Below, piece after piece: positions 32,500 to 36,649 of a stretch of DNA of 36,649 nucleotides. Source of the stretch: Candidatus Gallimonas merdae (lineage in GTDB: Bacteria; Bacillota; Clostridia; Christensenellales; Borkfalkiaceae); NCBI GenBank assembly GCA_904419525.1, contig CAJFRT010000018.1:1-36649 (forward strand). Reading direction: 5' to 3'. Made by a program: the position numbers and the translations under genes. Within the stretch, counting starts at the first letter, position 1, and each line of letters begins with the position of its first letter. The notes below the pieces were generated by a model. That model saw nothing but the letters and a program-made list of their open reading frames with translations, was not told where the DNA came from and ran no database searches.

Positions 32500-33123
32500 T
32501 CACGTGCCGCTCAGCGATGAAAGATAGGCTGCCACCAGTTCGGTCAGGGCAAGCAGTTCCGCTTCCGTCGCGGCAGGGGCGGCGGAGAACAGCGTCTCGC
32601 GCACGAACGTGCGGAGCGCGTCTCCCGTCTTGCCGCGCGCGCCTTCGGTAAGGCTGCGCGCAACGGCATGGCGCGTCTCTTCCGGAACAAATCCTTCGAG
32701 CAGGGGCGCCACGGGCGGAATGGCCTCGCCCATGTCCGTGTCCGCATCGTCTGCGGCACCCGTGTCCGGGGTCTCGCTCTCTCCGGCGCCGTCCGCGGCA
32801 CCCGTGTCCGCGGTCGGTCTTTTGCGGAAGAACTGTTCATAGACGACATAGTAGAGCGTCGCCGCGCATCCGCAGGCGAATCCGCCTTCGACTGTCGCGG
32901 CAAGTCCCGTCGTGAACGGTTCGGCCGAGAGGGTGACGAGCGCACGGTATATCGCGTAGAGCACGATCCCCAGCGCGAACGGCAGAAAGACGAACAGCTT
33001 TTTGGGCACGTTTTTCAGGACCGTCTTTTTCAGGAGCGACGTGAGAAGCGTCACGCCGCCCGCGAGGAGAAGCACGTCCCAGCCGTACAGGCGGAACGTG
33101 CTCAGGTATTGGATCGCCGACAT
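32500..33123 (-). CDS. Membrane protein of unknown function
   Basis: A 207-residue protein behind GAGGT. Three hydrophobic segments lie at about residues 13-30, 43-64 and 75-95. They are followed by FFRKR and an acidic, repetitive linker in which TGAAD recurs. The last 70 residues are helical and mildly acidic with no membrane segment. I do not recognise a family. It is a single-gene unit: a TATAAT -10 element on the minus strand at 33161-33156 without a good -35 sits upstream, and a terminator follows. The adjacent ger operon might suggest a spore link, but no sigma-G motif is seen. Confidence 0.75.
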   Translation of the reverse strand: MSAIQYLSTFRLYGWDVLLLAGGVTLLTSLLKKTVLKNVPKKLFVFLPFALGIVLYAIYRALVTLSAEPFTTGLAATVEGGFACGCAATLYYVVYEQFFRKRPTADTGAADGAGESETPDTGAADDADTDMGEAIPPVAPLLEGFVPEETRHAVARSLTEGARGKTGDALRTFVRETLFSAAPAATEAELLALTELVAAYLSSLSGT

Positions 33124-33282
33124 AAAGATACCTCACTTTTCCCCGTCGCCCTGTCATTATACCGCCGGCTGTGCGCGATCGGGCGGCTGCCTGCCAGAAA
33201 TTTTGGCCGGAGAAAATAATCGGCCGTGCCTGCCGCATATATTAGAAAGAGGCGGGACGAGCCGCCGCGGGGAGGAGGTACG

Positions 33283-34722
33283 ATGAAGAGAATGATCTGC
33301 GCCGCGCTTTGCGGCGCGCTTGCATTGGGAACGCTCGGGCTTGCGGGCTGTTCAGGCGAACAGGAACGCAGCCGCTATGCGATGACGCTGGAGTATTTTC
33401 CCGAGACGCGCACGCTCGAGGGGGAGATGACGGCGGACATCGTCAACACGTCGGACACGGCAAGGGAGACGCTTCTGTTCCAGCTCTGGGCGAACGCCTA
33501 CCGCGAAGGGGCGGAATACCGGCCCGTATCCGATTTGTTTGCGCCCGCGGCATACTATGACGGCGCGAGCTACGGCGGCATCGTCGTGAGCGAGGTCGCT
33601 GGAGCGTCGGGATTTCGCGTGGCGGGCGAAGACGAAAATATTCTGGAGGTCTCGCTCCGGGAGCCGCTCTACCCGGACGAACGCGTCTCGCTGTCCATGA
33701 CGTTCACCGTCACGCTGGCCGCCGTCGATCACCGCCTCGGGGTCGGGGAAAACGCCGTCACGCTCACGGGATTTTATCCCGTTCTGTGCGCATGCAACGG
33801 GACGCAGGAGCACGTCTATGCAAGTCTCGGCGATCCCTTTGTGAGCGAATGCGCCGACTATGAGGTCTCGCTCACGCTGCCCGAAACCTACGTCGCGGCG
33901 TACACGGGGACGGGGGAACGCTCTGTAAGCGGCGGGAAAGCGACCTACCATGTCCGTGCCGACAACGTGCGCGATATCGCCATGGTGTGCTCGGAGCGCT
34001 TTCAGACGCTCGAGAAAAGCGCGGACGGCATTCCCGTCACTTATTATTATCTGGACGACGCGTCGCCTGAAACCACGCTGGCGGCGGCCTGCGACAGCCT
34101 CTCCTATTATGCGTCCGCATTCTCGGAGTACGCCTATCCCGCCTACACCGTTGTGGAGACGGACTTTCCTTACGGGGGCATGGAATATCCCATGCTCTCC
34201 ATGATCTCCGCCGATCTGCGCGCGGAGGAAGTTCCGCTTGTCGTCGCCCACGAGACGGCGCATCAGTGGTGGTATGCCATGGTGGGCAACGACCAGTTCT
34301 GCGAGGCGTGGCAGGACGAAGGGCTCGCCGAATTTTCCGCCGCGCTCTTTCTCGGGAAGCATCCCGAATACGGCATGACGTACGAGGACTGCGTTTCGGC
34401 GTCGGAGGCGTCGTACCGCGCGTTCTTTTCGGTGTGGACGCAGGTCGCGGAAGGGGAAAATACCGCCATGCAGCGCGCTCTCACGGAGTTTTCGGGGGAA
34501 TATGAATACCGCAACGTCGTCTATGACAAGGGACTCATTCTCTTTGACCGTCTCATGGAGACGCTGGGCGAAAAAAAGACGCTCTCCGCTCTGCGCGAGT
34601 ATGCGCGCGGCTACACGGGCAGGATCGCTCCGCCGGAAGCGCTGATCGCCTGCTTTTCCTCCCGCGGTTCCTATGCGGAGGGGGTGTTTTCGTCCTTCCT
34701 CGGCGGAACGTGCGTCATCTGA
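33283..34722 (+). CDS. M1-family (gluzincin) metallopeptidase lipoprotein
   Basis: A 479-residue surface peptidase read from ATG at 33283 behind GGAGGAGG; the longer frame lacks a ribosome site. The signal peptide ends in lipobox LAGC (Cys23). The beta-rich N-domain (about 30-250) matches M1 aminopeptidase N-domains. The exopeptidase motif is GGMEY (298-302), in place of GAMEN. The zinc site is HETAHQWW with His323, Glu324 and His327, and Glu346 in DEGLAEF, 18 residues further. The C-terminal helical domain is much shorter than in full-length M1 enzymes. It probably trims peptides from the amino end outside the membrane. It is a monocistronic unit. Confidence 0.88.
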   Translation: MKRMICAALCGALALGTLGLAGCSGEQERSRYAMTLEYFPETRTLEGEMTADIVNTSDTARETLLFQLWANAYREGAEYRPVSDLFAPAAYYDGASYGGIVVSEVAGASGFRVAGEDENILEVSLREPLYPDERVSLSMTFTVTLAAVDHRLGVGENAVTLTGFYPVLCACNGTQEHVYASLGDPFVSECADYEVSLTLPETYVAAYTGTGERSVSGGKATYHVRADNVRDIAMVCSERFQTLEKSADGIPVTYYYLDDASPETTLAAACDSLSYYASAFSEYAYPAYTVVETDFPYGGMEYPMLSMISADLRAEEVPLVVAHETAHQWWYAMVGNDQFCEAWQDEGLAEFSAALFLGKHPEYGMTYEDCVSASEASYRAFFSVWTQVAEGENTAMQRALTEFSGEYEYRNVVYDKGLILFDRLMETLGEKKTLSALREYARGYTGRIAPPEALIACFSSRGSYAEGVFSSFLGGTCVI

Positions 34723-34742
34723 AATTTTTTTCCTGAAAACAG

Positions 34743-34771
34743 TTGCCAAATCGTGCGGCAGGGTTTATAAT
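34743..34771 (+). promoter_or_regulatory. Strong promoter of the corA leader
   Basis: TTGCCA (34743-34748) and TATAAT (34766-34771) with a 17-base spacer; transcription should start near 34778, leaving a leader of about 225 nt before corA. Confidence 0.8.
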
Positions 34772-34803
34772 GAAATAGACCGATATGGTCGAAGGAGCGG
34801 AAA

Positions 34804-34860
34804 ATGGACGCTGCGCCAAACAACCGATGCGTTGCGAACGTAATTTCCCGTGTGACCTGA
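34804..34860 (+). CDS. 18-residue leader peptide upstream of corA
   Basis: MDAAPNNRCVANVISRVT, followed by TGA. The ATG lies six bases after AAGGAG (34792-34797), about 25 nt from the predicted transcript start. Its last codons contain CCGTGTG, which can pair with CGCACGG in the 5' arm of the following terminator, so a translating ribosome could decide which hairpin forms. The ORF is short enough to be chance, but the ribosome site and position make it a good candidate. In Salmonella, corA also has a leader peptide (CorL); the mechanism there is Rho-dependent and the sequences are not alike. Confidence 0.45.
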   Translation: MDAAPNNRCVANVISRVT

Positions 34861-34893
34861 TCCTGACGCTTCCTCAGCGGAAACGCGTTTTGG

Positions 34894-34924
34894 GCGCACG
34901 GTGTTTTTTCCCGTGCGCTTTTTT
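34894..34924 (+). terminator. Intrinsic terminator inside the corA leader
   Basis: GCGCACGG (34894-34901) pairs with CCGTGCGC (34911-34918), loop of nine, then six T (34919-34924). No promoter is visible in the following 80 bases before corA, so corA transcription must pass this site: an attenuator is likely. Confidence 0.75.
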
Positions 34925-35003
34925 GTTGCCCGCAATGCCGGATCGTGCCGGCAGGGGGATAACAAGGGCGCGCCTGACTCAATCTGCAAAGTGAGGAAGT
35001 GTC

Positions 35004-36005
35004 ATGCTGAAATTTTTCAAGACGCAGGAAGACAGAAAGATCGACCGCCTGGAGGCCTTCGAGCCGGGGTGCTGGGTCGATCTCGTCAACCCGACGGACG
35101 ACGAGCTGGAGGACGTCTGCGCACTGACGGGCGTTCCCGAAGAGATGCTGCGCGCCGCCCTCGATGAAGAGGAGACTGCGCGTGTGGAGCGCGATGAAGG
35201 CGCGCTCCTGTGCCTTCTGGATACGCCGACGATCACGGACACCGACGAGGGCGACACCTACGAGACCATTCCTCTCGCGCTCATTCACAACGATACGTGC
35301 ATCGTCACGGTGTCTCTGCGCGGGAATTCCGTCCTCGGGGACTTCATCAGCAACCGCGTCGTCATCGATACGCAAAAACCCGTGTTCTTCATTCTCAGCT
35401 TTATGATGGGCAACGCAAAGCGGTTCCTGTCCAACCTGCGCCAGCTCGATAAAAAGTCGCTGCGTCTGCAGGCGGAACTGCACCGTTCCATGAAGAATCA
35501 GGAGCTCATTCAGCTGTTGGGCATCGAAAATTCGCTCGTCTACTTTTCCACTTCGCTGAGCGCGAATCTGAATGTCTACAACAAGCTCGAGCGCTTCCCC
35601 TCCATTTCGGGGAATGAAGATTACAAAGACCTGTTTGACGACGTCGTCATCGAGACCCGCCAGGCAATGGAGATGTGTAATATCTACCGCGACATTCTCT
35701 CGGGTACGATGGACGCCTACGCCTCCGTCATCTCCAACAACCTGAACGTGGTTATGAAGCTGCTCTCGGTCATCACGCTCGTGATCTCCGTTCCCACGCT
35801 CATTGCAAGTCTGTGGGGCATGAACGTGCCCGTTCCGTTTGCGGGGCTCTCATGGGGATTCTGGCTGGTCATCGGCATCAGTGCCGTCATCACGGCGGTC
35901 GTCTCGTTCTTCGTCATTCGTTCCACCAATTCCATTCGCATCAAGACGCCGCGGCAGATCAGGCGCGGGCGCGGGCATCACGCCCGTGACGACCGCAGGG
36001 ATTAG
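35004..36005 (+). CDS. corA: CorA-type magnesium/divalent cation channel
   Basis: A 333-residue inner-membrane channel of the CorA/MIT superfamily; it forms a pentamer and lets Mg2+ (or Co2+, Ni2+) enter down its gradient. The N-terminal cytoplasmic domain (1-240) is followed by a long helix with many charges and by two membrane helices at about 255-275 and 282-305. The pore signature GMN is at 272-274, in WGMNVPVPF. The C-terminus ends in an Arg-rich tail (RQIRRGRGHHARDDRRD), longer than the usual short basic end. The start is behind GAGGAAG. It lies downstream of a leader peptide and terminator, so its expression is probably attenuated. Confidence 0.92.
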   Translation: MLKFFKTQEDRKIDRLEAFEPGCWVDLVNPTDDELEDVCALTGVPEEMLRAALDEEETARVERDEGALLCLLDTPTITDTDEGDTYETIPLALIHNDTCIVTVSLRGNSVLGDFISNRVVIDTQKPVFFILSFMMGNAKRFLSNLRQLDKKSLRLQAELHRSMKNQELIQLLGIENSLVYFSTSLSANLNVYNKLERFPSISGNEDYKDLFDDVVIETRQAMEMCNIYRDILSGTMDAYASVISNNLNVVMKLLSVITLVISVPTLIASLWGMNVPVPFAGLSWGFWLVIGISAVITAVVSFFVIRSTNSIRIKTPRQIRRGRGHHARDDRRD

Positions 36006-36022
36006 CGGCGCGGGAGAAATAC

Positions 36023-36220
36023 ATGCCTGTTTTGCAGTACGTCTGTCCGCAATGCGGAAAAAAATTCGACGAGCTCGTGGGGAAGTACGACGAATCCGTG
36101 CGCTGCCCTGCCTGCGGCGCGCAGGCGGAACGGGAGTGGTCGGGCGAAATGTTTTCCGCCACGGGAAAGCCCGCCAAAAAATGTTCGGGGCACTGCGCCA
36201 CGTGCTCCGGCTGCAAGTGA
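36023..36220 (+). CDS. FmdB-type putative zinc-ribbon protein
   Basis: A 65-residue protein. The start MPVLQYVCPQCGKKFDELV fits the FmdB/CxxC_CXXC_SSSS family (MPxYxYxCxxCG...FE). A second pair, CPACG, completes a zinc ribbon. The C-terminus adds four more cysteines and a histidine in CSGHCATCSGCK, an extra potential metal site. The family is small and of unproven function. The gene follows corA by 17 bases and probably shares its transcript; the ribosome site is poor (GGGAG). Confidence 0.8.
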   Translation: MPVLQYVCPQCGKKFDELVGKYDESVRCPACGAQAEREWSGEMFSATGKPAKKCSGHCATCSGCK

Positions 36221-36230
36221 ATGAATTCTG

Positions 36231-36258
36231 AGCCGACCTCAGCGCAGGCCGGCTTTTT
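36231..36258 (+). terminator. Terminator after the FmdB-like gene
   Basis: AGCCG-A-CCT pairs with AGG-C-CGGCT (one internal mismatch), loop CAGCGC, followed by six T. It closes the corA unit. Confidence 0.8.
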
Positions 36259-36303
36259 TGTTTTCGGATTTTTCCGGAGGATTAGGGACGGAAATTTTTG
36301 GCT

Positions 36304-36319
36304 ATACTATATATAGTAT
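36304..36319. promoter_or_regulatory. Perfect 16-base palindrome ATACTATATATAGTAT
   Basis: An exact AT-rich palindrome 80 bases upstream of the rRNA-type promoter, with -10-like hexamers on both strands. It could be a regulator binding site or an additional promoter element; nothing else identifies it. Confidence 0.4.
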
Positions 36320-36398
36320 GACGCGCGCGAAGGGGACACGCCCGGGTCGGAAAATCGCAAAAAGCACAAAAAAAGTCGGAAAATTCCGCGAAAAATGC

Positions 36399-36427
36399 TT
36401 GACGAAAAAAAGCATCCGTGCTAATAT
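36399..36427 (+). promoter_or_regulatory. Strong rRNA-type promoter
   Basis: TTGACG (36399-36404) and TAATAT (36422-36427) with a 17-base spacer and an extended -10 (TG at 36419-36420). It lies in AT-rich DNA with A/T runs upstream, as in stable-RNA promoters. Confidence 0.8.
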
Positions 36428-36433
36428 ATGTAA

Positions 36434-36649
36434 GCTGTCTCTTGGGACGGCTTGCTTTTTCCGACGAAAAAGCCTCTGCTTTCGCAGAGAACCTGCAGAT
36501 TGACAACTGAATAGCGAAGTAAAGTACGAAAGGCAAGAAAGAAGATCTATAGAAAGGTTAATAGCAAATTCGTAAGGTACGAAGAGAAGTCGGACTTTAA
36601 GGGATAAGTGAAAGACCGAGTGAAAGTCATAGAGAATCTTGTTGGACGA
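36434..36649 (+). other. Probable rRNA operon leader, running off the window
   Basis: No open frame here has a ribosome site. A hairpin CTCTGC-TTTC-GCAGAG lies near 36473-36488. The stretch ATTGACAACTGAATAGCG at about 36499-36516 resembles the antitermination-box region in leaders and spacers of Gram-positive rRNA operons, and the following purine-rich, A/G-dominated DNA is also typical. The 16S gene itself would start outside the window; the usual 16S start sequence is not present. Confidence 0.55.

Noticed and set aside
34778..35003. Magnesium riboswitch (M-box or ykoK) ahead of corA
   Set aside because: I could not find the conserved core of the M-box; the leader is better explained by a small ORF and a terminator.
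1..36649. CRISPR arrays, transposase genes or an integrase
   Set aside because: No regularly spaced repeats and no transposase or recombinase motifs were seen; an integrase for the phage-like end, if any, is outside the window.

Overview
The window reads as a chromosomal segment of an endospore-forming, moderately GC-rich Bacillota (Clostridia) bacterium. The support is a SpoIIE phosphatase, a gerA-gerB-gerC germinant-receptor operon with a sigma-G-like promoter, Gram-positive lipoproteins, and strong AGGAGG ribosome sites. The many BspA-type leucine-rich repeat and Listeria-Bacteroides repeat surface proteins fit a gut-associated clostridium, but the exact lineage is only a guess.

Layout. 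1-1680: the end of a probable prophage or related element (a 5'-truncated tail-type protein, a coiled-coil protein, a holin-like membrane protein, and an AT-rich mini zinc protein). 1682-2100: an intact tRNA-Ser(GCT) and, behind a strong promoter, a tRNA-Ser remnant cut in the anticodon loop; short direct repeats lie between them, which suggests an integration junction. 2152-4446: an operon of inorganic pyrophosphatase, SGNH esterase and isochorismatase-type hydrolase, followed by a YbaK-type deacylase. 4547-5701: a small XRE regulator divergent from two membrane-associated proteins, with an inverted repeat between them. 5806-8085 (minus): spoIIE. 8324-27701: one co-directional run of nine genes ending at a strong terminator. 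It encodes a 2388-residue cell-surface subtilase with LRR repeats, two repeat-rich lipoproteins, an oversized peptide-binding lipoprotein, OppB, OppC, OppD, OppF and a small membrane protein. 27702-28725: about 1 kb without a convincing protein, containing a strong minus-strand promoter and a roughly 600-nt hairpin-rich candidate RNA. 28726-32391 (minus): gerABC. 32500-33123 (minus): an unknown membrane protein. 33283-34722: an M1-type metallopeptidase lipoprotein. 34743-36005: corA behind a leader holding an 18-codon ORF and an intrinsic terminator. 36023-36220: an FmdB-type zinc ribbon protein. 36399-36649: a strong promoter and what looks like the leader of an rRNA operon starting beyond the window.

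How the genes may work together. The 19-kb run couples extracellular proteolysis and surface attachment (subtilase, LRR lipoproteins) to peptide import (Opp transporter), so it looks like a surface protein-degradation and uptake machine made from one transcript. The most unusual items are that locus, the insert-bearing OppD and oversized OppA, the candidate RNA at 28048-28654, the leader peptide/terminator in front of corA, the apparently leaderless gerA start, and the split tRNA-Ser.
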